The notes: generated by a model from the letters alone, not told the origin. DNA of 19,575 bases from Rhodospirillales bacterium (GCA_016776705.1 JADHSW010000027.1:1-19575); one strand, 5' to 3'. Shown: positions 5,655 to 16,292, numbered from the stretch's first letter. A program made the numbers and translations.

Positions 5655-7777
5655 TGTCAGAACTACTGTTAGAGCTGTTCTCCGAAGAAATTCCGGCCCG
5701 CATGCAAAAACGCGCGGCGGACGACTTGCAACGCCTCGTGTGTGAGGGCCTGAAAAAAGCCGATCTGGAATTTGACAACGCCACCGCCTACGCGACGCCC
5801 CGGCGATTAACGCTTGTCATCGATGGCCTGCCGGAAAAGCAGCCCGACGTTAAGGATGAACGCAAAGGCCCACAGGTCGGCGCTCCCGAACAGGCGCTCA
5901 AGGGCTTCTTGGGTTCTTTGGCAGACCTGACTTTGGACGATTGCGAACAGCGCGACGTCAAAGGAAAAACATTCTATTTCGCCGTGATCGATAAAAAAGG
6001 CAAGCCAACGGGGGATGTGCTAAAGGAAGTCATCGATACCGCCATGGTCAACATGGCTGGCTCGTGGCCCAAATCTATGCGCTGGGGGTCGAACACCATT
6101 CGCTGGGCGCGGCCGTTACATTCCATCCTTTGCCTTCTTGATGGCGCTGTAATTGCTGTCGAATTGGGGCCGTTAGAGGCTTCCGATTCTTCAAATGGAC
6201 ATCGTTTTCTGTCACCCGAACCCTTTGGTGTTTCGGATTTTGCCGACTACAAATCCAAACTTCTGACAAACAAGGTGATGCTTGATGCCATCGAGCGTCG
6301 CGAAAAAATTCAGGTAGATGCGGAAGCCCTGGCAAAGGCAGAAGGCCTGAGCGTCAAAATCAACGAAGGTTTGCTGGATGAGGTCGCCGGACTGGTCGAA
6401 TGGCCGGTTACCCTGATGGGCGACATCGATGCCGAATTCATGGATGTGCCGCCGGAAGTCCTGATCGCCGCCATGCGTGGGCATCAGAAGTATTTCTCGA
6501 CCCTGGATAAGGACGGTAATCTTGCATCGAAATTCATCGTCGTCTCCAACATGGAAAGTGATGACGGCGGAAAAGCCATCGTCGCCGGTAATGAGCGGGT
6601 ATTAAGGGCACGGTTGTCCGACACCAAGTTCTTTTGGGATCAGGATCGTCAGCAAGGACTGGAAGCCCGTTTACCCAAACTGGCAGGTGTGGTCTTTCAC
6701 GCCAGGCTGGGTTCGGTGCTGGAAAAGGTTGAGCGCCTGACCGCCTTGGCTGGCGCCTTGAGTGCACAAATCCCGGATGCCCAGGTCGATAAGGTCGAGC
6801 GCGCCGCCAAGCTCTGCAAGGCCGATCTGGTTACCGGTATGGTTGGTGAGTTGCCGGAACTGCAAGGCCTGATGGGGCGTTATTATGCGCTGGAAACCGG
6901 CGAGTCCCCAGCCGTCGCCGACGCCATCGCCGATCATTATTCCCCGGCCGGTCCCGCCGACGCCTGCCCGTCAAAACCAACCAGCATCGCCGTCGCTTTG
7001 GCCGACAAGATCGATACCCTGGTCGGGTTCTTCGCGATTGATGAGAAACCGACAGGATCGAAAGACCCGTTCGCCTTACGTCGGGCCGCATTGGGCGTCA
7101 TCCGGTTGATTATTGAAAACAACTTGCGTTTGTCTTTGGGTAAAGTATTTGCCGAAACCGTCGCCGATTATATGAACCAGGATAACGCCGATATTCAGGC
7201 GGGCATGACGACAAATGGTGATGCGACCACGGGACTTGACGCATGGCACATGCCAGACCTGCTCGCTTTCTTCGCCGACCGCCTGAAAGTTCATCTGAAG
7301 GAAAAAGGCGTGCGGCATGATTTGATTGATGCTGTGTTTGCTCTTGGCGAGGATGACCTGGTGCGCGTTCTGTCCCGTGTCGATGCTTTGGGCGACTTTA
7401 TCGCCAGTGATGACGGCGCGAATTTGCTTGTCGCTTACAAGCGCGCCGCCAACATTCTCAAGATCGAAGAAAAGAAAGACGGGCGATCTTACGATCAGGA
7501 ACCTGACGGGGAACGCAAAGCCGAACAGGACGAAGAAGCGGCCTTGCTGGCGGCGCTTTTAACGGTTCAGACGGATGTGGGGAAGCATCTTGAAAGCGAA
7601 GACTTTAGCGCTGCCATGTCGGAAATGGCAAAGTTACGTGGGCCGCTGGATGCTTTCTTCGATGAAGTAACAGTTAACAGTGACGATAAGGAAACAAGGC
7701 AGTACCGCCTGCAATTGTTATCGAAAATCAGATCGGTAATGGGTGCAGTCGCAGATTTCTCTAAAGTTGAAGGCTGA
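5654..7777 (+). CDS. glyS: Glycyl-tRNA synthetase beta subunit
   Basis: This 707-residue partner of GlyQ is responsible mainly for tRNA-Gly binding. It opens with MSELLLELFSEEIPARM, the family start, and carries ATPRRLTLVI, the conserved core around WPKSMRWGSNTIRWARPLHS, the AMRGHQKYFS block, the HD-like region around DHYSPAGPADACP, and KDPFALRRAALGVIRLI. A C-terminal DALR-type anticodon-binding domain lies around residues 580-690. Length is in the usual 680-710 range. Its ATG overlaps the glyQ stop by one base. No frameshift or missing block was noticed. Confidence 0.97.
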   Translation: MSELLLELFSEEIPARMQKRAADDLQRLVCEGLKKADLEFDNATAYATPRRLTLVIDGLPEKQPDVKDERKGPQVGAPEQALKGFLGSLADLTLDDCEQRDVKGKTFYFAVIDKKGKPTGDVLKEVIDTAMVNMAGSWPKSMRWGSNTIRWARPLHSILCLLDGAVIAVELGPLEASDSSNGHRFLSPEPFGVSDFADYKSKLLTNKVMLDAIERREKIQVDAEALAKAEGLSVKINEGLLDEVAGLVEWPVTLMGDIDAEFMDVPPEVLIAAMRGHQKYFSTLDKDGNLASKFIVVSNMESDDGGKAIVAGNERVLRARLSDTKFFWDQDRQQGLEARLPKLAGVVFHARLGSVLEKVERLTALAGALSAQIPDAQVDKVERAAKLCKADLVTGMVGELPELQGLMGRYYALETGESPAVADAIADHYSPAGPADACPSKPTSIAVALADKIDTLVGFFAIDEKPTGSKDPFALRRAALGVIRLIIENNLRLSLGKVFAETVADYMNQDNADIQAGMTTNGDATTGLDAWHMPDLLAFFADRLKVHLKEKGVRHDLIDAVFALGEDDLVRVLSRVDALGDFIASDDGANLLVAYKRAANILKIEEKKDGRSYDQEPDGERKAEQDEEAALLAALLTVQTDVGKHLESEDFSAAMSEMAKLRGPLDAFFDEVTVNSDDKETRQYRLQLLSKIRSVMGAVADFSKVEG

Positions 7778-7789
7778 GGAACTAGGTTA

Positions 7790-10465
<2,676 letters not shown>

Positions 10466-10495
10466 CGAATTAGGACACAAAGTGACAGGTGGTTT

Positions 10496-11104
10496 GTGGG
10501 CCAGATAAACTATGATGAATTGCTGGCGTTTATTCTGGTTGGCTTCGCCTTGATGGGCAGCCCGGGACCGGCAACCCTGAGCCTCGCGGCTACGGGGGCG
10601 GCCTATGACATCCGGGTGGGACGCAATTTCCTTATTGGACTGACATCAAGAGTGATGCTGGTTGTTATCGGTGTTGCAGCCGGGGTGTTGGCTGCCGTTG
10701 TAGCCCTGCCAGTGGTGTCCGAAGTGCTGGGCGTACTCGCGGCAGTCTATCTTGGATATCTTGCGTTCAGGATTGCCACCGCACCACCGGTAGGAGAACT
10801 CTCATCAATAGACGGTGGTCCGGGATTTCTGAGCGGCTTCTTTTTGAGTCTTTCCAACCCCAAGGCATATGCCGCCTTTGCGGCCTTGTTTTCAGGGTTT
10901 CAACTCATCCCTCAATCGTCCGCCCAATCAACTTATTTGCAGATATTTATCTGCTTATTGATTTTGTGTATCGTCAATCCGGCATGGCTATACGCCGGGA
11001 ACGTCCTTCGCCATGCGCTTCGTGATGAGAAAACGAGCCGACGTGTCAATATCGGTTTCGCCATTCTGCTCGTGGCATCTTTCCTGCCTGTGATGTTTTT
11101 GTAG
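10496..11104 (+). CDS. LysE-family translocator (amino acid/metabolite exporter)
   Basis: This 202-residue inner-membrane protein has about six hydrophobic segments. The family signature near the N-terminus, GFALMGSPGPATLSLAATGA, is the PGP motif of the LysE/RhtB exporters. The conserved GFFLSLSNPKAYAAFAALF block in the middle corresponds to the usual 'NPK' loop. Family members export amino acids or related compounds using the proton gradient; the substrate cannot be deduced here. The start is a GTG at 10496 preceded by AGGTGG, 30 nt after ppdK. The gene could be read through from the glyQS-ppdK unit, but its function is probably unrelated. Confidence 0.88.
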   Translation: MGQINYDELLAFILVGFALMGSPGPATLSLAATGAAYDIRVGRNFLIGLTSRVMLVVIGVAAGVLAAVVALPVVSEVLGVLAAVYLGYLAFRIATAPPVGELSSIDGGPGFLSGFFLSLSNPKAYAAFAALFSGFQLIPQSSAQSTYLQIFICLLILCIVNPAWLYAGNVLRHALRDEKTSRRVNIGFAILLVASFLPVMFL

Positions 11105-11159
11105 AGAAAAGTGAAAGATCGGCTTGAAATTAGTGCCAACAACAAAAGTTGATTATGCA

Positions 11160-11165
11160 TATAAT
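11160..11165 (+). promoter_or_regulatory. Perfect -10 element (TATAAT) ahead of the cyclic-nucleotide-binding protein gene
   Basis: The 126-bp space after the LysE gene contains a consensus TATAAT at 11160-11165, about 65 nt before the TTG start. No good -35 lies 16-18 nt upstream; TG occurs 4 nt before the hexamer, close to but not exactly an extended -10. A promoter using an activator is possible. Confidence 0.35.
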
Positions 11166-11230
11166 GACCAGTGGGCTGATTTGTGAAGGGTGGGGGAATT
11201 GGAGCAAACCGGCTGCAGGGATGATGAGTT

Positions 11231-13093
11231 TTGTTATTCGATAAATTAATCAGCTACGAGGTTCTTGTCGGTCAGGATAACCGCTGGATACTGGATACCA
11301 CCCATAGCGCAAAATCCGACGCCATGACCCGTGCGCAATCATTGTTCGATACCAATCAGCATGACGCCATCCGCGTGACCCGTCTTGAGAATGACGCCAA
11401 TGAAGAGGTGATTTTCTACAAGGAATGTACCAGCAAAGTCGACAAACCCATCACCATTTCCTCCATCGACGCAGCAGCTGTTTGTAATTCTATCGATGAC
11501 CTGTCGGGCTTTGAAGCCCGTAAGACTACCGGGCGCCTGCTTCGTCAATACCTTGACGAATGGGGTATTACAGCGCTGGAACTGCTGCATAATTATGAAA
11601 ATATTCGACAGTTTTCCCGAACCGATACCCTCTTCAATCAGGCATTGCATCGCATCTCGTCAATACAGGCGCGCTCCCTGAACGAAAATTCTACGGCTCG
11701 TATTGATTTGCTGTTCAGCCTGGCTAGTCAGGTTGAAGAGCGTGCGCGAGATGTGGCCGATACCTCTTCGTATATCTCTCATCTCTCCAAAAAGGGTTTG
11801 TCGATGTCCCTTGAGGCGATCGCGAAAGACATCCCTGAAAATTATAGAATTTTTTATACAGGGGCAGTGCTGGCCGGGTATCTGGGACAGAAACGGGACT
11901 GGAAGGAAAAGCTTGGTCTAGTCATCGATTTGATTGAACAGGAACCCGGTGAGGAAGCTAAAATTCTGCTTGATCAGATGTGCGCAGAAATTCTGGACGG
12001 ATCAAACGCCGTTAAGGAATTGCTCGGCCCCCAACCGGATTTGTTCTCTGCGCTACTCATGATGTGTCAATTAAGCGTTGGGCGCTACAAGAAGGATAAG
12101 AAAAGCAAAAGCGTCCTGGGTAGGCTAAACGCCATCATGAACAGCCAGCAGATGCCCTTCAGCAAAGGAATTTTGCTTGAAAGGGTGGCGCGGTCAGTTT
12201 CCGGCACAAATCCACTGACTCGTGAAAACGATGAAACAGACCGAAAAGCCTTTCTTGTTCTTTTTAAAGAATTGATTGGATTGGGTGGTTTTACCGGTGG
12301 TGTTGCGATCAGCGAGGCTCTTACCCGGCGCATACGCATTGTGTTGAAAAAGGGTGATATTGACCTTTCACCCGACGCGGGGATTGCCAGTGTGTTGTCC
12401 CTGTTGCCCAACATGGCCGTCAAGGTCGGCTATTTGCTGGACCTCAGCCACTCGGACTTTGGCGTCAAATATCAGATGGGTGTTCTCAAGCCGCTTATGA
12501 AGATTGTAGAAGGCATCTCTTCTTTGAGCGGACTATTGCCGCCCCAAACGTCGCGAGATGATATCATCGCAGCCGTTAATGACATGCGCCACCGTATTGG
12601 CTCAGGGGCTGTGGGACAGGAAATTGGGGTTCTGATCGAGAAAAAACTCGAAAAGCTTCTGCAAGAACACGAACCGGAAACGAATAATCTTCCCCCGCCC
12701 GCTGTTGAGAGCCCACCCGTAACGGAAGAAACGGCCAAGGGAGAACTCCAGCGGCGTGTATTTCAGGCGGGCGAAACTATTTTCAATGAAGGCGATGCCG
12801 GTGATGAGGCCTTCATGGTGGAATCCGGTGAGATAGAAATTTCAATAAAATCTGGCGAGAATGTTATTATTCTGGCGACGCTTGGGCGCGGCCAGATCCT
12901 TGGTGAAATGGCCCTGATTGACGATCAGCCCAGAATGGCGTCGGCCAGGGCGATGGCGGTTACTAAACTTTCCGTCATTCCCCAGGAAGCCTTTAAAAAG
13001 AGGCTCAAATGGTTGGCCGGAGAAGATCGCCTGATCAGCCACCTGCTCGAGATTTTCGTTGGCCGCCTGCGTGGGCAAGCGCGCAATCTATGA
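11231..13093 (+). CDS. Large protein with unrecognised N-terminal region and C-terminal cyclic-nucleotide-binding domain
   Basis: This 620-residue protein has no signal peptide or membrane segment. Residues about 508-615 form a Crp-like cyclic-nucleotide-binding domain: FQAGETIFNEGDAGDEAFMV opens the barrel, and the phosphate-binding cassette GEMALIDDQPRMASARA has the key Glu559 and Arg568. No helix-turn-helix follows, so it is not a Crp-type transcription factor. Residues 1-480 are mostly helical and not a family I can name; about residues 5-60 (YEVLVGQDNRWILDTTHSAKSDA) look like a small conserved module. A Pro-rich linker (about 482-500) joins the parts. The start is a TTG at 11231 with AGGG 10 nt upstream, and an in-frame stop at 11225 excludes a longer form. 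A class III cyclase lies two genes downstream, making this a plausible cAMP receptor (inference). Confidence 0.82.
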   Translation: MLFDKLISYEVLVGQDNRWILDTTHSAKSDAMTRAQSLFDTNQHDAIRVTRLENDANEEVIFYKECTSKVDKPITISSIDAAAVCNSIDDLSGFEARKTTGRLLRQYLDEWGITALELLHNYENIRQFSRTDTLFNQALHRISSIQARSLNENSTARIDLLFSLASQVEERARDVADTSSYISHLSKKGLSMSLEAIAKDIPENYRIFYTGAVLAGYLGQKRDWKEKLGLVIDLIEQEPGEEAKILLDQMCAEILDGSNAVKELLGPQPDLFSALLMMCQLSVGRYKKDKKSKSVLGRLNAIMNSQQMPFSKGILLERVARSVSGTNPLTRENDETDRKAFLVLFKELIGLGGFTGGVAISEALTRRIRIVLKKGDIDLSPDAGIASVLSLLPNMAVKVGYLLDLSHSDFGVKYQMGVLKPLMKIVEGISSLSGLLPPQTSRDDIIAAVNDMRHRIGSGAVGQEIGVLIEKKLEKLLQEHEPETNNLPPPAVESPPVTEETAKGELQRRVFQAGETIFNEGDAGDEAFMVESGEIEISIKSGENVIILATLGRGQILGEMALIDDQPRMASARAMAVTKLSVIPQEAFKKRLKWLAGEDRLISHLLEIFVGRLRGQARNL

Positions 13094-13150
13094 TTTGATA
13101 AGGCCTGCGGTAGCATCTTTCCAGGCGTATCCAAAAAGATCAAAAGGGGC

Positions 13151-13176
13151 TGTATCCTGAATTGTCAGGGTACAGG
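13151..13176. terminator. Hairpin after the cyclic-nucleotide-binding protein gene (possible terminator)
   Basis: CTGTATCCTG (13151-13160) pairs with CAGGGTACAG (13167-13176) over 10 bp, with one G-T wobble and a 6-nt loop, 58 nt past the stop codon. It lacks a T-run, so it may be a weak or factor-dependent end signal, or an mRNA-stabilising stem. Confidence 0.35.
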
Positions 13177-13211
13177 AAGCGGCTTGCCATGGATCAATCA
13201 TTGCGCTTATT

Positions 13212-13230
13212 TCCACAGGAGAACTGTGGA
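13212..13230. promoter_or_regulatory. Inverted repeat upstream of the globin-cyclase pair (candidate operator)
   Basis: TCCACAG (13212-13218) and CTGTGGA (13224-13230) are perfect 7-bp complements with a 5-nt spacer, the form of a dimeric repressor or activator site. It lies 66 nt before the globin ATG. A -10-like TATAGT occurs at 13255-13260 with a poor -35, so the repeat would sit just upstream of the promoter, an activator-like position. It does not match a Crp (TGTGA-N6-TCACA) or FNR (TTGAT-N4-ATCAA) site. Confidence 0.4.
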
Positions 13231-13296
13231 GATAATTCTATATTCTCGCTGTTCTATAGTTTAGACTCCCTCTAACTTTCGGGGTGGGGGAATTTT

Positions 13297-13662
13297 ATGG
13301 CGCAAACATTGTTTCATCGAGTTGGGGGCTTCGCAGCTGTCAGCGGCATCGTCATGGATTTCTATGACCGTATTCTCGATTCCGAAAAGGCAGGCGATTT
13401 TTTTGATGGGGTCGATGTCGACAAAATGATTGATCACCAGACCAGATTTATATCATCAATGATGGGGGGACCGTCAGCCCATACAGATGAACAACTGCGC
13501 CGTTCACATGCAAATTTGAAAATAGACGGCGGAAGTTTCGATGAAATGATCGATATTTTGTGCGCAACGTTAAAGGATCATAATCTTGATTCCGAAGACA
13601 TCGCAATTGTTCGTCGGGAATATGAGAGCCGACGCTCGCTGATAGTCGTAGATTTAGGCTGA
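13297..13662 (+). CDS. Group 1 truncated hemoglobin (trHbN/GlbN type)
   Basis: This 121-residue cytoplasmic heme protein has a 2-on-2 globin fold. Alignment by eye with cyanobacterial GlbN gives LFHRVGGFAAVSGIVMDFYDRIL for helices A-B with Tyr23 at B10, HQTRFISSMMGGP for helix E with His47 at E10 and Met44 at E7, and LRRSHANL with proximal His71 at F8. The FDEMIDILCATLKD block is helix G. Such globins bind O2, NO or CO, and roles include NO detoxification and sensing. In GlbN an E10 histidine gives a six-coordinate heme, so the same is possible here. The ATG at 13297 has GGGGGA upstream. An adenylate cyclase gene follows after 19 nt, suggesting a joint transcript and a sensing role. Confidence 0.88.
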   Translation: MAQTLFHRVGGFAAVSGIVMDFYDRILDSEKAGDFFDGVDVDKMIDHQTRFISSMMGGPSAHTDEQLRRSHANLKIDGGSFDEMIDILCATLKDHNLDSEDIAIVRREYESRRSLIVVDLG

Positions 13663-13681
13663 AAGCTTTTGTGTATTAGCA

Positions 13682-14731
13682 ATGAATATTGATGATATCA
13701 GTCAAAGGCTTATGACGTCGGTCCGTGTCGGGCTGGCGATTATCAATGCCGATGATATGAAGCCGGTTTTCTCCAACGAACATTTCAAAAAATGGTTTCA
13801 GGTGGAAGAAGATGGGACTTTAGGCCTTCTGGGAGAACAGGAAGAACTGGTCGCGAGTATCACCGGGCTTGAACCCGGAGGGACGTTTAATTTTGATACG
13901 ACACTGAAGGTTCGTCGTCGTGAGTTGTCACTCAGCGTGCATATTTCCTGCCTTGAATCCGACTCTTTGCCCCTGGTGCTGGTGGAGGTTCATAACAACA
14001 CCCGCCTCAAGGAAATGGAGTCGATGATCCAGTCTTATTCCAAAATGGTCGAACGTAACGAAAGGGACTTGAAACGGGAAAAAGAACGGGCGGAAAAGCT
14101 GCTTTTGAATGTGATGCCAAAATCTGTGTTCGAAGAGCTGAAGGCCTTCGGCGTTACGGCCCCGACCCGCTATGACGAAGCTTCTGTGTTAATGCTCGAT
14201 TTTATCGCTTTTACGGAAATGTCTATCGCCGATGATCCGGCCGCCATCGTTTCAGAATTGAATGATATTTTCACCAACTTTGATCGCATCGTTGAACAAT
14301 TTGGTTGCGAGCGTATCAAGACAATTGGTGATGCATACATGGCGGTCTCGGGGCTGCCGGAATCGAACCCGGATCATGCCCGCAATATCGCCAAGGCCGC
14401 ATTGTTGTTCATTCGTTATCTTGAACAACGAAACAAGACCCATAAAAACGCCTGGCTGGCGCGCGTAGGCATTGCATCGGGACCGGTAATTGGTTCCATC
14501 GTTGGCGTTCACAAATATGTTTATGATATTTTTGGCCCGGCGGTAAATTTGGCTGCGCGTATGGAGCGCCGCTCTGATCCGATGCAAGTCACCCTTTGTT
14601 CACCAATGTCTGACAACCTGAAGGATATTTTTCGCCTGATCGAGAAGGGTGAAGAAGAGATCAAAGGTTTTGGAAAATTGACCCTTTATAACCTCGACCC
14701 ATCGTCAGCAGGTCACTTAGACGCTTTTTAA
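13682..14731 (+). CDS. PAS-like / coiled-coil / class III adenylate cyclase
   Basis: This 349-residue protein has no transmembrane segment. Residues about 10-105 look like a PAS-type sensor domain (VRVGLAIINADDMKPVFSNE). About 108-142 form a charged signalling helix ending in EKLLLNVMPKSVFEEL, the linker found before many nucleotidyl cyclases. The catalytic domain (about 165-340) holds both metal-binding aspartates, Asp173 (MLDFIAFTEMS) and Asp217 (KTIGDAYMAVSG), and the transition-state pair Asn289 and Arg293 (VNLAARM). The purine-selecting positions are Lys213 and Asp282, the adenylate cyclase pair rather than the Glu/Cys of guanylate cyclases. It therefore should make cAMP as a homodimer. 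It follows the globin gene by 19 nt with no clear ribosome binding site of its own. Control by the globin is inference. Confidence 0.93.
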   Translation: MNIDDISQRLMTSVRVGLAIINADDMKPVFSNEHFKKWFQVEEDGTLGLLGEQEELVASITGLEPGGTFNFDTTLKVRRRELSLSVHISCLESDSLPLVLVEVHNNTRLKEMESMIQSYSKMVERNERDLKREKERAEKLLLNVMPKSVFEELKAFGVTAPTRYDEASVLMLDFIAFTEMSIADDPAAIVSELNDIFTNFDRIVEQFGCERIKTIGDAYMAVSGLPESNPDHARNIAKAALLFIRYLEQRNKTHKNAWLARVGIASGPVIGSIVGVHKYVYDIFGPAVNLAARMERRSDPMQVTLCSPMSDNLKDIFRLIEKGEEEIKGFGKLTLYNLDPSSAGHLDAF

Positions 14732-14739
14732 TGTCTAGC

Positions 14740-15384
14740 CTAGCGGCGGATGAAGATTGTCCATTCATCCAGGGGATAATCATTTATCAGGGTGACATCA
14801 TTGGAAAATTCCGAACAAAAATCCAGGAATTCTGTGGCATCGGCGTAATACAGGCCGTCCCCTCTGTCATGATGATTTTTGTCCAGCATATTGAAGGCAA
14901 GGCCTTTGTTGGTTTTTAACCATAAGTCTCGCAAGGTTGACTTTACATAGTCATTCCACAGGACATCAGCGGCATCAATTTTAAGATTGAAAGTTCCCGA
15001 AACAAATGTGAAGTCGGCGGGGGAATCAAACTGGATGGCCTCCTTGAAAATCGCATTCTTACTTTTGATTTGCTTTTTGGCAGCGTTGATCATGTCTCCC
15101 GATATATCAATACCCGTGTACGTTAAGTCAGCCAAGGATGGCAGGTTGCCGAGAAATTCGTATAGGGCACCGTAGCCGCAGCCAAAGTCATTTACGCTGA
15201 TCGTTGCGGAAACAGGCAGGCCGTCCAGTATCCCTGCCAGTAATTCGAAACGCAGCTGTTGTCCTTCGCTGTTTTTCCATAACACACCGGCCGGAGTTCG
15301 TCCGTATTTCCGGACCCGATGACCGAAAATTAATGAAACATCTTCCAGGAAATGGGGGCGGTGGGGTTTGCTAAACAACTTCAT
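14740..15384 (-). CDS. Class I SAM-dependent methyltransferase, substrate unknown
   Basis: This 214-residue protein has the SAM-binding motif I NDFGCGYG at residues 65-72, the strand-2 acidic motif YTGIDIS (89-95) and a motif-IV-like SGTFNLK (129-135). The N-terminal 50 residues (KPHRPHFLEDVSLIFGHRVRKYG) are basic and hydrophilic. It resembles generic small-molecule or trans-aconitate-type methyltransferases and I cannot name a substrate. Its ATG overlaps the stop of the upstream folate-binding protein gene by 4 nt (ATGA), so the two are cotranscribed and probably coupled. It converges on the adenylate cyclase gene with only 8 bp between stops, and no terminator hairpin is visible there. Confidence 0.85.
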   Translation of the reverse strand: MKLFSKPHRPHFLEDVSLIFGHRVRKYGRTPAGVLWKNSEGQQLRFELLAGILDGLPVSATISVNDFGCGYGALYEFLGNLPSLADLTYTGIDISGDMINAAKKQIKSKNAIFKEAIQFDSPADFTFVSGTFNLKIDAADVLWNDYVKSTLRDLWLKTNKGLAFNMLDKNHHDRGDGLYYADATEFLDFCSEFSNDVTLINDYPLDEWTIFIRR

Positions 15385-16292
15385 GCGACGGTTTTAAATT
15401 CTGCCCAATTCGGCTTAATTGGATACAGAACAGCACCGTCGGCCTTCAGGCCTTCTCCATCTCTCAGTGCTGCTTCGAACTGCTCAAGGCGGATCAACGC
15501 CAAGCCTTGTTCGCCTAGCCCGGATCGCATTTCTCCGGCTTCCTGATCGCCCAGCATAACCGGTGTTCCCGGTGCGGGGAGGGGGCCTTCGATACGCACG
15601 GGAATCAGGCGTTTCTTAACAAGTCCACGGTAATGTGTACGGGCGGTCAGTTCCTGCCCCATGTAGCAGCCTTTGTTCCAATCGACTCCGTTCAGTTCAT
15701 GAAACCCGTTTTCAAGCAGGATCGCCTTGTCGATAATCATGTCGCGGCTGCCATCGGGTAGCCCCAATTGCAGACGAGCTGTTTCGTAATCATCCGGTGC
15801 GCCAGCGATGAAGCCAGCCTCGCTGAGTGAGGCGCCTGCATTTTCACGGGGTAGAATGCAACGGCCACCAATTTGACCAAGTCGTGGGTCAATAAAGGCG
15901 ATGCCTCCAAGGAATGAACGGGCAGTACCTTCCCTGTTCTCTAAATCGAGGGATGAGGCCACCGTGTCCCCTATTAAAGCCGCAACGACGAAATCCTGAG
16001 AACGATCTGTCAGATCGACTTTTGAACGCAGCTTGTACATAGTCAATTTGCGTTTCAGTTCGTCCAATCGCTCTGCTTCGCAATCGATCAGCAACTCATT
16101 TTCCATCTGCAGAAGGAAGAAATCGTACAGAAACTTTCCCTGTGGGCTCAGCATGGCTGAATACAGTGCTCGTTCAGCGCTAACCTTTGTCACGTCGTTG
16201 GAAACAAGGCCTTGCAGGAAACTGATGGTGTCGTCTCCTGAAACGCTTAAAAGGCCACGATTTTCCAGGATTACATGGGTGTTGGTGGACAT
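15381..16292 (-). CDS. ygfZ: YgfZ/GcvT-type folate-binding protein (Fe-S cluster maintenance)
   Basis: This 303-residue protein is related to the glycine-cleavage T protein. The defining YgfZ signature KGCYMGQE spans residues 207-214 with the conserved Cys209. The N-terminal folate-fold blocks LLSVSGDDTISFLQGLVSNDV and LSPQGKFLYDFFL are also typical. Family knowledge: YgfZ/IBA57 proteins bind tetrahydrofolate and help assemble or repair [4Fe-4S] clusters, for example in radical-SAM tRNA-modifying enzymes. Length is normal. The ATG at 16290-16292 has GGA upstream. It heads a two-gene unit with the methyltransferase and is divergent from the glycosyltransferase cluster. Confidence 0.93.
   Translation of the reverse strand: MSTNTHVILENRGLLSVSGDDTISFLQGLVSNDVTKVSAERALYSAMLSPQGKFLYDFFLLQMENELLIDCEAERLDELKRKLTMYKLRSKVDLTDRSQDFVVAALIGDTVASSLDLENREGTARSFLGGIAFIDPRLGQIGGRCILPRENAGASLSEAGFIAGAPDDYETARLQLGLPDGSRDMIIDKAILLENGFHELNGVDWNKGCYMGQELTARTHYRGLVKKRLIPVRIEGPLPAPGTPVMLGDQEAGEMRSGLGEQGLALIRLEQFEAALRDGEGLKADGAVLYPIKPNWAEFKTVA

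Noticed and set aside
11221..11244. Seven-codon frame (ATG ATG AGT ...) overlapping the TTG start of the cyclic-nucleotide-binding protein
   Set aside because: The AGGG is too close to this ATG to serve it, and such a short frame is expected by chance. A leader-peptide role could not be supported.
13188..13205. Possible FNR-like site (GATCAA near ATGGATCAATCATT)
   Set aside because: Only one half-site is present; the TTGAT-N4-ATCAA spacing is not met.
14731..14919. A 62-codon + frame starting at the cyclase stop
   Set aside because: It is antisense to the methyltransferase gene and shows no domain.
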